Assembly (NCBI RefSeq): GCF_038967635.1 | Contig: NZ_CP152413.1 | Location: 7,506,001-7,570,000 of the forward strand | Direction: 5' to 3' | DNA: 64,000 nucleotides | Source of the DNA: Bradyrhizobium sp. B124 | Lineage (GTDB): Bacteria > Pseudomonadota > Alphaproteobacteria > Rhizobiales > Xanthobacteraceae | Part shown: positions 8,428 to 17,646 of the stretch, one piece after another | How positions within the stretch are numbered: position 1 is the stretch's first letter | How the letters are laid out: the number at the start of each line of letters is the position of its first letter | The notes under the pieces: model-generated | Database searches by the model: none | Seen by the model: the letters and a program-made list of their open reading frames with translations, nothing else | Told to the model about the DNA's origin: nothing | Translations under genes and position numbers: made by a program

Positions 8428-8652
8428 GTGGCGAGCAGATTTGAGCGGATCGACGCTTTCGCACGGCCGCCGATCCTGCCGCGCCTTCGCCGTGTGCAGG
8501 CATGGCGCCGCGTCCGGCTGCAGCGCCTCCTATCTGATCCCAACATCGCACAGAATGATCCGGGAAGGCTCAAGTCCATCAAAGCCGCACAAAATTACAT
8601 GGCCGTCTCCGTGCGTGTCAAAGCCATCCTTGCCGGGATCATCGATCGCTAG
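8428..8652 (+). CDS. Possible small gene, unknown function
   Basis: A 74-residue frame starting with GTG, with GGAGG 9 bases upstream. It is arginine-rich at the N-terminus (ILPRLRRVQAWRRVRLQRLL), then more balanced (DPGRLKSIKAAQNYMAVSVR, VKAILAGIIDR). The good ribosome site and the amphipathic helix-like end argue for a real gene; the lack of any recognised relative and the surrounding wreckage argue against. Confidence 0.35.
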   Translation: MASRFERIDAFARPPILPRLRRVQAWRRVRLQRLLSDPNIAQNDPGRLKSIKAAQNYMAVSVRVKAILAGIIDR

Positions 8653-8894
8653 GGGTCCGCCGGGAGCGGCGCGCTGTCGAGTGCGCGAGCAGTCACCGCA
8701 TGCGCCGCCTCGTAATATGCAGTGATCTCGCACTCTTCTAACACTTCGACCCGTTTGGTTTCCGGAAATTGACAGCGGGACCGTCGACCGAGATTGCTGG
8801 GGCGTAGCTTTGACGCGCGCATCCGTGTGACGGCAGCGCGCTTCCGTTCTGGAGGCAGCCTCGGTATTGGCCCACTCGCTTCAAGCTTTGCCAA
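8649..8894 (-). CDS. Unrecognised reading frame downstream of a NifA/sigma54-type promoter
   Basis: An 81-residue minus-strand frame (MAKLEASGPIPRLPPERKRA ... EVLEECEITAYYEAAHAVTA). The same frame continues upstream past one TAA with EKALENAIEALRRWCEG, so a longer gene may have been split by that stop. AYYEAAHAV resembles the AYHEAGHAV zinc motif of M41-type peptidases but lacks the glycine and is too short to call. It is the nearest frame downstream of the promoter at 9118-9249. Coding is doubtful. Confidence 0.25.
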   Translation of the reverse strand: MAKLEASGPIPRLPPERKRAAVTRMRASKLRPSNLGRRSRCQFPETKRVEVLEECEITAYYEAAHAVTARALDSAPLPADP

Positions 8895-9117
8895 CGCGGC
8901 AAGTACGATGCCGGTTGCGAGTTAGCCTTCACACCATCTCCTCAGCGCCTCTATGGCGTTCTCCAAAGCCTTTTCATGGCATAGTCTCCACGGGCGGCCT
9001 GCGGAAAAGCGCGCGGGCGGCTGGAGGGGCCACCCGCGCTAGTTCGCGCTTCGAAGAGGCTTTGCTGTCTCATGGGGGTTGCGCGAGTATATGAGCAGCC
9101 GAGCCATACATGCCTCA

Positions 9118-9249
9118 GCAACCAGCGTGCCAAACCATCGTACCGGCATTCCGCTTGAACAGAGACAAGACGCTGCGCTTTCAACCCGGTCCCCGAACAG
9201 CTGTTTGCGCCTTGATTGCAGTTCCCACATGCATGTCATCGACCGGACA
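9118..9249 (-). promoter_or_regulatory. NifA site plus sigma54 (-24/-12) promoter
   Basis: On the minus strand TGGCAC-GCTGG-TTGC (9132-9118) matches the sigma54 consensus exactly, with GG and GC ten bases apart. About 100 bp upstream, TGT-N10-ACA (9249-9234) matches the NifA upstream activating sequence. Spacing and orientation fit NifA-activated promoters of rhizobia. It points left, towards a region where I recognise no intact gene. Confidence 0.65.
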
Positions 9250-9717
9250 CAGCTGAGCGAGATCAGACGTGCAGGGATGCAACGGCGCCACGCAGCGCCG
9301 ATGACCGTTAATGCAAGTCTTTCATCGTGTCGAAACTGCCAGCAAAACGCTTGCCGGCGCTGCCGGTGCTTGCGGGGGCGCCACGAACGACATGAAGCCG
9401 CTGTAAATAGGGCGGGGTGCAAACATCACGACGTTCGCAAGTCGGAAAGAGAACAAAACCCACACAAAACAACGCGAACTGTGGACCATTTTCTGGCACG
9501 AAGAATGCAGCCCTCGACATGCCTAGGGGCGCCCTCCCTTGGGCATGGCTACCATCGCAACTTGAGGCCGTGGCTGGCCACTTGAGGTTAGCGGCGCGTG
9601 ACATCGACGAGGGACAGTTGCCTGTGCAGGACACACGCAGGCACCTGCGTCACGTCGCCGCTAACTTCTGTCCGCGGCCACGGCCGATCAATGGTTGGTT
9701 CGCTTGCGTCGATAAAG
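9250..9717. other. No supported gene
   Basis: Only out-of-frame reading frames of random composition are seen. A plus-strand match to the -24/-12 pattern (TGGCAC-GAAGA-ATGC, 9494-9508) has no TGT-N10-ACA partner upstream. Confidence 0.5.
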
Positions 9718-10251
9718 AACGTATGGTCCGTCCGATCATCGCATGGTTGGCGGCGTGCGGCTGGGGGACGGAGGTAACCGATGTTGATGTTGTAATCGAA
9801 GGCGGCCAGAAGACGGCGACGCGTTTGCACTATCGGCGGGGCAGGCGAAGATCGCGCCATCGATCGGACCGAACGGTATCTTGTGTTCGTGAGCAACGGG
9901 TCAGTGACGTCAGATACGAGATGCGGTTTCGCACCTGCGATTCACACAGAGTATTCCGCACATTCTCGACACTTCGCGCGTCATAACGGCTTTGTTGGCT
10001 ACATTAATGCCCAGTTCATGCCGCGCATGATGACCGATCGACCGAAAGTCGTCCCGACGGGATCGGGCAACCTCGCCTTCATCGGCCAGTTCTTCTGCGA
10101 GATTCCCGACGACGTTGTCTTTACCGTCGAGTATTCCGTGCGCTCAGCGCAGACTGCATCTTCAGCTTGCTCGACTGGCTCCCCCTTTTACAAGGGCAAG
10201 CATGATCCTCGCGTCCTCTTCGATGCCTGGAAGACGCTGCACCGCCATTGA
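9718..10251 (+). pseudogene. Decayed oleate hydratase gene (3' part)
   Basis: Pieces of an oleate hydratase (MCRA family, FAD enzyme adding water to unsaturated fatty acids) appear in order. ERMVRPIIAWLAA and TEVTDVDVVIEGG come first. Then, in a shifted frame, GEDRAIDRTERYLVFVSNGS. Finally HNGFVGYINAQFMPRM, LAFIGQFFCEIPDDVVFTVE, YSVRSAQTASS and YKGKHDPRVLFDAWKTLHRH to the stop at 10251. The family is over 500 residues; here the N-terminal half is absent and the middle, between the FVSNGSVTSD motif and the RHNGF motif, is deleted. At least one frameshift also occurs near 9850. The stop lies 21 bases before the SDR gene. Confidence 0.75.
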
Positions 10252-10272
10252 TCAACGGAACGGCCAACGACT

Positions 10273-11031
10273 ATGGGACGTGTGAACGACAAGGTCATTC
10301 TGGTGACCGGCGGAGCTCGCGGAATGGGGGCCGCTCATGCGCGCCTGCTGGTGGCTGAGGGGGCCAGGGTCGTCATCACCGATATTCTTCATACAGAAGG
10401 AGAGGCTCTCGCGGCTCAACTTGGCAATTCCACCGTCTATGTGCCTCAGGACGTTACCGAACCGAAGCAGTGGGCCGAGGCAGTCGCAAGCGCCGAGGCG
10501 CGCTTCGGCGCGCTCCACGGGTTGGTCAACAACGCCGCGATCGCCAACATAGCCCCTATCGAGCAGTTCTCGCTTGATCAGTGGAACAAGACCCTTGCCG
10601 TCAATCTAACCGGCGTATTCCTCGGAATGCAGGCAGCGCTACCGGCCATCCGGCGCGCGGGCGGAGGTTCGATCGTCAACGTCTCGTCAGTCGAGGGGCT
10701 GCGGGGCAGTCCCGGACTCCACGCCTATGTCGCTTCGAAGTTCGGCGTGCGGGGCATAACCAAGTCTGCTGCTCTGGAAGCTGCGGCCTCGGGAGTCCGC
10801 ATCAACTCGATCCATCCCGGCTTCATTGCCAGCCCGATCACCGAGAGCTTCGAATCCTCCCTCTTCCCCATTCCACTCGGGCGCGCAGCCGAGCCGCAGG
10901 AAGTGTCGCAGGTCGTCTTGTTCCTGCTCAGCGACGAGTCCAGCTATCTTACCGGTTCCGAGATTATTATCGATGGAGGTCTGACGGTCGGCGTCCCGCG
11001 CAAATCCCTGGCGCCCGAGAACCTCTTTTGA
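10273..11031 (+). CDS. Short-chain dehydrogenase/reductase
   Basis: A 252-residue classical SDR. The NAD(P)-binding motif TGGARGMG is at residues 12-19, NNAA at 86-89, the catalytic Ser at 138/139 (NVSSV), and Tyr152 and Lys156 in YVASK; the C-terminus has the usual SSYLTGSEIIIDGG. The overall sequence resembles the 3-alpha/20-beta-hydroxysteroid dehydrogenase branch, and the acidic residue after the second strand (TDI) suggests NAD rather than NADP. The substrate cannot be told. The ribosome site is weak. It follows the oleate hydratase remnant and may once have been in an operon with it, but it is itself intact. Confidence 0.93.
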   Translation: MGRVNDKVILVTGGARGMGAAHARLLVAEGARVVITDILHTEGEALAAQLGNSTVYVPQDVTEPKQWAEAVASAEARFGALHGLVNNAAIANIAPIEQFSLDQWNKTLAVNLTGVFLGMQAALPAIRRAGGGSIVNVSSVEGLRGSPGLHAYVASKFGVRGITKSAALEAAASGVRINSIHPGFIASPITESFESSLFPIPLGRAAEPQEVSQVVLFLLSDESSYLTGSEIIIDGGLTVGVPRKSLAPENLF

Positions 11032-11555
11032 TGAGCCCAACTGATTGCCCAATCTAGTCGGATAGAATGCTGCGAAGTATCATGGTAGCCGAAAACGAAG
11101 CTTTTGCCCGCCCTCGCAAACCCGAAGGTGTAGACAACAAGACTGCGCGGTTCGTCGGTCTGGGCCTGGCGTCGCTTTCCGGCGTGGCCTCCTGATCCGC
11201 GATGCCCAGATACGTGACCGGATCACCATCCTCCAACGGCTGAAGATACCCGGTGGGCTCTTCGTGGTCCGGGGTGGCGCGAGATGGAGGATCGCTTCGA
11301 GTGCCTCTGGGACCTGTTCCGATCGATTTCGTCGCGGGGACTGGAAGGTGGCGTGTACTCGAGAGTTCTACTGGTTGAACAAGGATAATCGGAACTACTC
11401 GCTGCGGCGGGCGATGGCGAACCAGCAACAGGATGCGCGCACCGCGGCGCAAGGACGTGTTCTCAGACCGCTCCGAGATGCAGTATCCGTAACGTCGTCG
11501 GCCGTCGCTATACAGCCCCGGCCGCGGATGAAGCAGAGTAGGTCGGGTTCCTGGT
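11032..11555. other. No supported gene
   Basis: Neither strand shows a frame with protein-like composition and a start; the long frames are GC-driven. I see no IS end or hairpin of note. Confidence 0.5.
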
Positions 11556-11963
11556 TCACGCGTGGTGGGGCGCTTGCCTTACCGCAGATGATGGCGGTGG
11601 TTTGAGATGATCCAATACTCTCGAGCCTTCGCTGAACGACTTCGACCAGAATTTCTCGGCGAAGTCCAAGTGGCACTTCAGTAGCTCGGCGGGAGTTTTG
11701 GACTCGGCAAGATTTCTCAGAAAGGTGGCCTGATCGTGCAGAGAGGAGGCAGCCAAACTCAATACGTCCTTTAGTGCCGTAGCGAACAGGTGTCCCGTCG
11801 CTTCGATCGATTTTTGCCATTCCGGAAGAATTAATGGAATGCGTGGTGCCGCTGCCGCAGGTTCTCCAACGTCATCGGCGGCGTCGCCCGATATCTGCCC
11901 CAGTCCGGGCTCTGGACGTGCCCGCCGTTCGCGTTTCTCGTCTTCGGTTATATTTGCGTTCAT
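11556..11963 (-). CDS. Phasin-like protein
   Basis: A 135-residue protein. The N-terminal ~45 residues are polar and Pro/Ala-rich. The rest is an amphipathic helical region (EWQKSIEATGHLFATALKDV, LSLAASSLHDQATFLRNLAE, KTPAELLKCHLDFAEKFWSK) ending in a short proline-rich tail. The pattern and the NLAESKTPAELL motif are those of phasins, which coat polyhydroxyalkanoate granules. I start at the ATG at 11963 because GGGAGA lies 7 bases upstream; the ATG eleven codons earlier has no ribosome site. Neighbours give no further clue. Phasins are commonly present in many copies in bradyrhizobia. Confidence 0.75.
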   Translation of the reverse strand: MNANITEDEKRERRARPEPGLGQISGDAADDVGEPAAAAPRIPLILPEWQKSIEATGHLFATALKDVLSLAASSLHDQATFLRNLAESKTPAELLKCHLDFAEKFWSKSFSEGSRVLDHLKPPPSSAVRQAPHHA

Positions 11964-12059
11964 CCGACGTCTCCCGGCCTGAAACGGAGATTGCATGACG
12001 CTAAGTCGTTCGCTGCTCAGTTTCGATCATCAACCTTCAAAAGGTACCACAAGCTCCAA

Positions 12060-12345
12060 CATGTCATGCCTACCTCCTTTGGTACTGCAGATCGCAATGC
12101 TGATTGCGCGCATCCCCGGCGCCGCGGCTGAGACCGCGGCAAGCTCGTTGAGGATGAGCGCCGGCTGGCGTAGACCGCCGGGACCGCCAAAGGTGGTAAG
12201 TCGTACGTCGATGCGCTTTGCCGAGATCGCGGTTGGCATTGCCCGTCATCAGGCTCGCATCGATCGCGAACCTCTCGTGCTTGGTGAGGCCTGCGACCAT
12301 GCTGCCATCCAGGCTGCAACCATGCGATCGAAAATATAGCTCAAG
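12060..12345 (-). pseudogene. Transposase remnant (IS5/IS1182-like)
   Basis: The minus strand reads MVAGLTKHERFAIDASLMTG followed by NANRDLGKAH. This resembles the AGL-x-x-GEGFAVDASV-x-x-ANA segment of IS5/IS1182-type transposases, carrying the first catalytic Asp. The homology covers only some 40 residues; other frames nearby carry no further recognised piece. Evidence is short, so this is a moderate call. Confidence 0.4.
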
Positions 12346-13616
12346 ATCCTGCTCTCGTCGCGGCTTGGCGGGGCGTCACCCTGCGATGACCGGCGGTGCT
12401 GCAGCGAGCGCGGAAACGATAACATGTATAGGGGTGCGAGGCAGCTCACGGGTATCCTCCATTGATCGCCTAGTTGATGCTCACAGAGGAGTCAATCCGA
12501 GGCCGTGATCCTATAGTTTCTCGATCGAGCTTTGACAGAGGAGCTCGTCAGCTTTTTAGACAGGAGCGTCTCATTCCGCACGCAGCTCGTTCACTCGCCG
12601 CGCCAGACGGTTGTCACGCATCCACCTTATTGAGCCCCTTCGTAAGTGCGTGGCGATCCCTCGGAAAAGAAGGCATGGCATCGAGATGTTCAACGTCCAG
12701 ACCAGGTGAGCCAGGGCCGCTGGCTGCTGGAATGCTGTACAGCGGCCGCTTCTTGTAGCGCCCCGTGCGCTGCCGGCACGTGTTGTCCCCGGGGACGTCG
12801 CCCGAGGCGTTTCCAAGCAGCCATGCCTGTTGTTACAACAAGCATCGCAAATTTAGAGGGTTTCATCGTCTTGTTCGATGATTTCTAGAGCACGAGCTTG
12901 CCGGTTGCACTTTATGCGCCACGTTGGCAGCCTAGCCGTTGATCAAACCTGTCGCGCCGAATGTCGAGCGTCGTTGAGCGCATCAGTTCATCCCGGTCGG
13001 TGCTGCAAATTGAAGCCGATGCGATCGAGGTATCGGTGGCGTCCGCGAGTCTAATAAGAGACTAGCCTGGTAACCGAAGGGGACAGCGACATCGCGATAG
13101 AAGAGGATGCCAAGTGAGGATAGTAGATTGAAATACTCAACTATTGCGTTTGGCTGCTCTCAGCATCTACACATTCCACTACCATGAGCCGCGGGCGCAT
13201 CGGCTGCGGACTCCAAGAGTTTGCGATCGCGAAGGGCGTCCACAACGCCTCGGAGAACGTCGCAGGGCATCTTAATGAGCAGTGGAGAACCGATGTGAGT
13301 GCACCCGCGTGGAATCAGCTCAGTATTGGAATTGAACCGGACGCACATCGGCGTCATTCGACATGCGCTGTGGTCGCAGGTCTTCTTAGACTGCTCCGCT
13401 GCGAGAACATAACAAAACCTGCCCGACGCGTCTCCAGTGATATCTCTTTCACGCCAATGAGTGGTTCGTTAATAGCTCGATCAATATCGTTCTATGCGTG
13501 CATTCAGGGCGAACCTTGGCAGAAGCGCAGGGCGGCCGCTGAGATCGCTCGTCGAGGCCGGCCTTATCTTTAAGACGCAAATCGAGCGGCTTGAGGCCGC
13601 CGCTTTCGGGGGTGTC
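12346..13616. other. Long stretch without a supported gene
   Basis: Frames on both strands are short, have odd composition and lack ribosome sites. The base composition between about 12900 and 13500 is lower in GC than the flanking genes. I see no transposase motif or clear promoter. Confidence 0.5.
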
Positions 13617-14957
13617 ATGTCTTCCGTCGTCCGCATGCTCCATATTGGCTTGAACCTTCATGGCGCAGGCGGTCACTCCGCCGCGTGGCGTTGGCCGGGT
13701 ACGAATCCAAGCGCCTTTTTCGACATCGAACATTACGTCCACGCTGCGAAGCTTGCGGAGCGCGGTCTGCTGGATGCCGTATTCCTGGCGGATACCCCCG
13801 CAATACCTTCTGACATCACCCGCCAGCCGCCACTCAACGGGCTCGAGCCTACGCTGGCTCTCGCTGTGATCGCCCGCGAGACGGAGCGGATCGGACTCAT
13901 CGCGACCGCGTCGACAACCTACAATGAGCCATACAATCTGGCCCGGCGTTTCCAATCGCTCGATGTCATCAGCGGTGGCCGTGCCGCCTGGAACGCGGTC
14001 ACGACGTCGAGCCCGGCGACGGTAGCGAACTTTGGTGGTCACCAGGTCGGACGCGCGGATCGCTACAAGCGCGCTGAGGATTTCGTCGAGGCCGTCCGTG
14101 CTCTTTGGCTGAGCTGGGGCGGGCGGACCATCATTGCCGACCAGGCTGCGGGGCTTTATGCAGATCAGAGCCAATTCAAGCTACTCGATCCTAATCAAAA
14201 TGCTTTCGGCATCCGAGGTCCGCTTACCCATCCCGGTTCGCGTCAAGGTCACCCGATCATCGTTCAGGCTGGAGGTTCGGACTACGGCTTACGGCTTGCC
14301 GCGCGCAGCGCCGATGTCGTGTTTGCGGCAGCCGGGGATTTGACGACGGCGCTGCGGGAGGCAGAGCGCCTGCGCGCTCTCTCTCATCAATTCGGCCGCC
14401 GCGTGGCTCCGCTCATCCTGCCCGGTCTTGTTACCTGCATCGGCGGCACCGAGAAAGAAGCGCAACGTCGAAAAAAGGAGCTGGACGACTTGCTTGATCT
14501 ACAGCACGCCATCGTCGCTCTCGCACGTAGCATGGACGTGCCGGTCGAGAAGCTCAGTCTCGACGAGTCCATTCCCGAGGAGATTTTGCCTGATCCGAAC
14601 GATGTTCCGTTTTCAGTCGGTCACCATCGCACGATTGAATCTCTGGCACGTCAAGGCCGGACGGTTCGCGAGATCATCAGTAGCGTCCAAGCTTTTGGTC
14701 ATCGCTTGTTCGTGGGCGCGCCCGAGCAGATCGCCGATTCGATTGAGACATGGTTCCACGCTGGCGCAGTTGACGGTTTCAACATTATTCCAGATGTGCT
14801 GACGGACGGCGCACCGGCCTTTGTCGAGCATGTCGTGCCCGTCCTCCAGAAGCGCGGGCTGTTCCGTACCGAATATCGGGGAGAGACATTGCGCGAGCAT
14901 TTCGGGATTCCCCTCAACGTTGAACCCGCAAACATGGCGAGTACTTCGGCGCACTGA
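13617..14957 (+). CDS. FMN-dependent monooxygenase, NtaA/SnaA/DszA family (luciferase-like)
   Basis: A 446-residue flavin monooxygenase of the nitrilotriacetate/dibenzothiophene-sulfone type. Visible family marks: HIGLNLHGAGGHSAAWRWPG near the N-terminus, AKLAERGLLDAVFLADTPAI, AVIARETERIGLIATASTTY, PYNLARRFQSLDVISGGRAA followed by WNAVTT, the FGGHQVGRADRYKRAEDFVE block, and GHPIIVQAGGSDYG. Such enzymes use reduced FMN from a partner reductase; no reductase gene is nearby. The ATG at 13617 fits the family N-terminus; an in-frame ATG at 13494 would add 41 unrelated residues. It is followed after 39 bases by a complete ABC importer, so it probably oxidises the imported compound. Confidence 0.88.
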   Translation: MSSVVRMLHIGLNLHGAGGHSAAWRWPGTNPSAFFDIEHYVHAAKLAERGLLDAVFLADTPAIPSDITRQPPLNGLEPTLALAVIARETERIGLIATASTTYNEPYNLARRFQSLDVISGGRAAWNAVTTSSPATVANFGGHQVGRADRYKRAEDFVEAVRALWLSWGGRTIIADQAAGLYADQSQFKLLDPNQNAFGIRGPLTHPGSRQGHPIIVQAGGSDYGLRLAARSADVVFAAAGDLTTALREAERLRALSHQFGRRVAPLILPGLVTCIGGTEKEAQRRKKELDDLLDLQHAIVALARSMDVPVEKLSLDESIPEEILPDPNDVPFSVGHHRTIESLARQGRTVREIISSVQAFGHRLFVGAPEQIADSIETWFHAGAVDGFNIIPDVLTDGAPAFVEHVVPVLQKRGLFRTEYRGETLREHFGIPLNVEPANMASTSAH

Positions 14958-14996
14958 CGCTGCACTCGTCCACATTCATTGCTTTGGAGCTTGGTT

Positions 14997-16685
14997 ATGT
15001 CTGTCTTGGATGCAAAATCATCGAGGCGTTTCACCGCCCAGTCGAACAATCGTGGAAGGAAGGCGGCGGCTATCCTGTTCGTGCTCGCAAGCCTGTCACA
15101 GTTGGTGCCCAGCAGCCATGCCGAAGAGGCATCAGCCGGCAATGTGAAGCGAGGAGGCATTATTCGTTACGGGCATTTTCAAGAGCCGCCTTGCCTGTTC
15201 GGAGGATGGGTGCAGCAATGGTATCTTCAACGCCAGTACAGCGACAATTTGGTCGCTCGGAGTGAAGACGGCAAGATTGTGCCTTGGCTGGCTGAGGCGT
15301 GGACAATCTCCGACGACAAAATGACGTACACGTTCGAGATAAGGCCGAATGTGAAATTTACCGATGGGACGCCCCTCGATGCCCAAGCCATCGCTGACAA
15401 TATCAACGGATGGCTCAGCAACAATCCGGATCTTCGCAATCCGACCGCTGCTCCTTATCTTAATGACAGCTTTGAATCGGCAAAGGCAATCGCGCCTCTG
15501 AGGCTGCAAGTAACCTTGAAGGTGCCGTTCCAGCCGTTGCTCAATGTGTTCGCCCAATCCTCACAAGGCATTTTGTCGCCAACTTCGCTCAAGCGTGGCC
15601 TTGCTGTGAATTGCGAAAAGCCGGTCGGCTCAGGTCCATTCATCGTCGACAAGTGGCACCATGGGAGGGAAGTCACCTTCCGCCGCAATCCCGATTACAA
15701 TTCGGCACCCGCCACTGCGAAGCACCAGGGTCCGGCTTACGTTGACGGGATCAGCTGGAAGTTTCTGCCGGATCAGACTGTCCGATATGGCTCGCTGATC
15801 ACGGGCGAGACCGACGCCATTTACGACATCCCGGCTATCGCATGGAAAGACGCCAACTCCCGCTTCCCGGTATTACGGCACATTACGGGCGGCACCCCTT
15901 TGCGCCTGGCGTTGTATACGGCCAGGTCCCCTTTTGATGACGTGCTCGTCCGCCAGGCCTTTGCCTATTCTGCTGATCGAAAGGCCGCGGTCGGCTCGTC
16001 TTTTCTGGGTTCTCTGCCATTTGAAGGTAATGGTGCGCTAAGCCAGAGCTCGCCGGAATACGTGCGCGAGTTGGGGCAATCCTATTCGTACAATGTTCGA
16101 AAAGCCAATGAGCTTCTGGATCAGGCGGGTTGGACTGAGCGCAATCATGACGGCGTTCGCGTCAAGAACGGCAGTCCACTCATCGTGCGCATTTCCTATT
16201 CGAGCGCTTTTTTGAAGCCCGATGGCGAGCAGGCCTTGCAGGTTATCCAGCAGCAGGCAAGGACGGCCGGCTTTGACGTACGTCTTCAGCCCACTAATCC
16301 GGCTGATTTCTTCGCCGGAAAAAACCTTGGCCCCAATGATTATGAGGTCGTGCTTCTCTATTGGGTTGCACCCGGCGCTGAGATATTCCGAGTTTCATGG
16401 AAGCCCGACCGGAATGGCGAGCCCAATCGCTTTAATCCGTCACGCTACCAGGATCTGACACTTTGGGATGTCATCCGGAAAGCGGAGCAGGAGTTCAACA
16501 AGGCTGAACGTACTGCCCTCTATCAACAGGCGGAACGGAAGATCGTAGATGAGGCTCCTGTTATTGGCCTCACAGTGCTGGACGTGACTTTGGCGACCAG
16601 CCCAAATCTAGAAGACGTCTGGCTGGACCGCGGATCAGTCGGCGAACCTGTCTTCTACGACGCTCATTTTGCCGACAACAAATGA
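14997..16685 (+). CDS. ABC importer substrate-binding protein (SBP family 5, peptide/opine type)
   Basis: A 562-residue periplasmic binding protein. A signal peptide is clear (RKAAAILFVLASLSQLVPSS followed by HAEE). The mature part carries the family-5 pattern: GGIIRYGHFQEPPCLFGGW, LAEAWTISDDKMTYTFEIRP, NVKFTDGTPLDAQAI, PVGSGPFIVDKW and VTFRRNPDYN. The ATG at 14997 has GGAG 8 bases upstream; the TTG 18 bases earlier is less likely. Family members bind oligopeptides, nickel, opines or similar; the ligand is not readable. It is second in the operon 13617-20231, 39 bases after the monooxygenase. Confidence 0.92.
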   Translation: MSVLDAKSSRRFTAQSNNRGRKAAAILFVLASLSQLVPSSHAEEASAGNVKRGGIIRYGHFQEPPCLFGGWVQQWYLQRQYSDNLVARSEDGKIVPWLAEAWTISDDKMTYTFEIRPNVKFTDGTPLDAQAIADNINGWLSNNPDLRNPTAAPYLNDSFESAKAIAPLRLQVTLKVPFQPLLNVFAQSSQGILSPTSLKRGLAVNCEKPVGSGPFIVDKWHHGREVTFRRNPDYNSAPATAKHQGPAYVDGISWKFLPDQTVRYGSLITGETDAIYDIPAIAWKDANSRFPVLRHITGGTPLRLALYTARSPFDDVLVRQAFAYSADRKAAVGSSFLGSLPFEGNGALSQSSPEYVRELGQSYSYNVRKANELLDQAGWTERNHDGVRVKNGSPLIVRISYSSAFLKPDGEQALQVIQQQARTAGFDVRLQPTNPADFFAGKNLGPNDYEVVLLYWVAPGAEIFRVSWKPDRNGEPNRFNPSRYQDLTLWDVIRKAEQEFNKAERTALYQQAERKIVDEAPVIGLTVLDVTLATSPNLEDVWLDRGSVGEPVFYDAHFADNK

Positions 16686-16689
16686 CGCC

Positions 16690-17646
16690 GTGAAGATTGT
16701 AGCCCCTCGTCCGATTGTTTGGTTCGCGCGCCGGATGCTGTCCGGTGTGGTCGTGGTGTGGGCTGCCGCAACTTTCACGTTCCTGATCCAGTGCCTGCTG
16801 CCCGGCGATCGCGCCCAGATCATCATCAACGTGACCAGTGGTAACGTCGGCCCGGCGCCTCCGGCAGAGCTTGCGGCAATCAATGCGAAATACGGCTTTG
16901 ATCGGCCGCTCGTCATTCAATACGTCAAATACCTATGGCGAATCCTGCATGGCGACCTTGGCGAATCATATCAGCAGCATCGGCCCGTCGCGGGGATCAT
17001 CGCAGAACAGATTGGTCCCACGATTGTTCTAGCTATTGCTGCTCTGCTGGTCGCATGGGCTATCGCTATCCTGACGACCCTGCTCATCGCGGGCAGAGAC
17101 AACATATGGTCGAAGCTGCTCAGCGGCACACAAGTCTTTTTGGCAACCGTACCACCTTACTGGCTAGCTACAATCCTGCTGGTTGTGTTTGCGGTAAAAA
17201 TGCGCATTTTTCCGGTCGTTGGTGGAAATTCGCCGATAGGACTCGTTCTTCCAACACTCGCGCTGGCTCTAGAACTGTCGGGGTTTTTCGGACAGGTCGT
17301 TCTGAATGAGTTCACACGCGTACTCGAGCAGCCCTTCGTTACGTCCGCGCGGGCGCGAGGTATGAGTGATTTTGGCGTCAGGCTTCGTCATGTCCTGCGC
17401 CACGCGGCATTGCCGGGCATTACTTTGTCAGGTTGGGCGCTCGGCAAGCTTCTTTCGGGTGCAATTTTGATCGAGGTGGTTTTTGCCCGCCAAGGCCTGG
17501 GTGGGGTCCTTGTCGCGGCGACGTCCTCACGAGACGTTCCGGTAGTCTCGGGGGCTGTTTTGATTTCTGCGGGCCTATTCGTCATTGCCAGTGCGGTTGT
17601 CGATCTGGCTTACCGGATTGTCGATCCGAGGATCAAATTGACATGA
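16690..17646 (+). CDS. ABC transporter permease (DppB-like)
   Basis: A 318-residue inner-membrane permease with about six transmembrane segments. It has the N-terminal domain typical of DppB-type subunits (ATFTFLIQCLLPGDRAQIII, KYGFDRPLVIQYVKYLWRIL, HGDLGESYQQHRPV) and the EAA loop YVTSARARGMS (here FVTSARARGMSDFGVRLRHV). The GTG at 16690 lies 4 bases after the previous stop; a TTG at 16669 would overlap the preceding gene and cannot be excluded. It pairs with the permease at 17643-18506. Confidence 0.92.
   Translation: MKIVAPRPIVWFARRMLSGVVVVWAAATFTFLIQCLLPGDRAQIIINVTSGNVGPAPPAELAAINAKYGFDRPLVIQYVKYLWRILHGDLGESYQQHRPVAGIIAEQIGPTIVLAIAALLVAWAIAILTTLLIAGRDNIWSKLLSGTQVFLATVPPYWLATILLVVFAVKMRIFPVVGGNSPIGLVLPTLALALELSGFFGQVVLNEFTRVLEQPFVTSARARGMSDFGVRLRHVLRHAALPGITLSGWALGKLLSGAILIEVVFARQGLGGVLVAATSSRDVPVVSGAVLISAGLFVIASAVVDLAYRIVDPRIKLT

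Noticed and set aside
9494..9508. TGGCAC-GAAGA-ATGC, another sigma54-like match on the plus strand
   Set aside because: No TGT-N10-ACA upstream and no intact gene downstream; the -12 half is imperfect.
11670..11684. TGGCAC-TTCAG-TAGC match inside the phasin gene
   Set aside because: Lies within coding sequence on the opposite strand, with no upstream activator site and a poor -12 half.
12547..12573. GTCAGCTTTTTAGACAGG, which begins like a tts box of type III secretion genes
   Set aside because: Only the first 11 bases fit; the GAAAGCT core and the C-rich part do not, and no effector-like gene follows.
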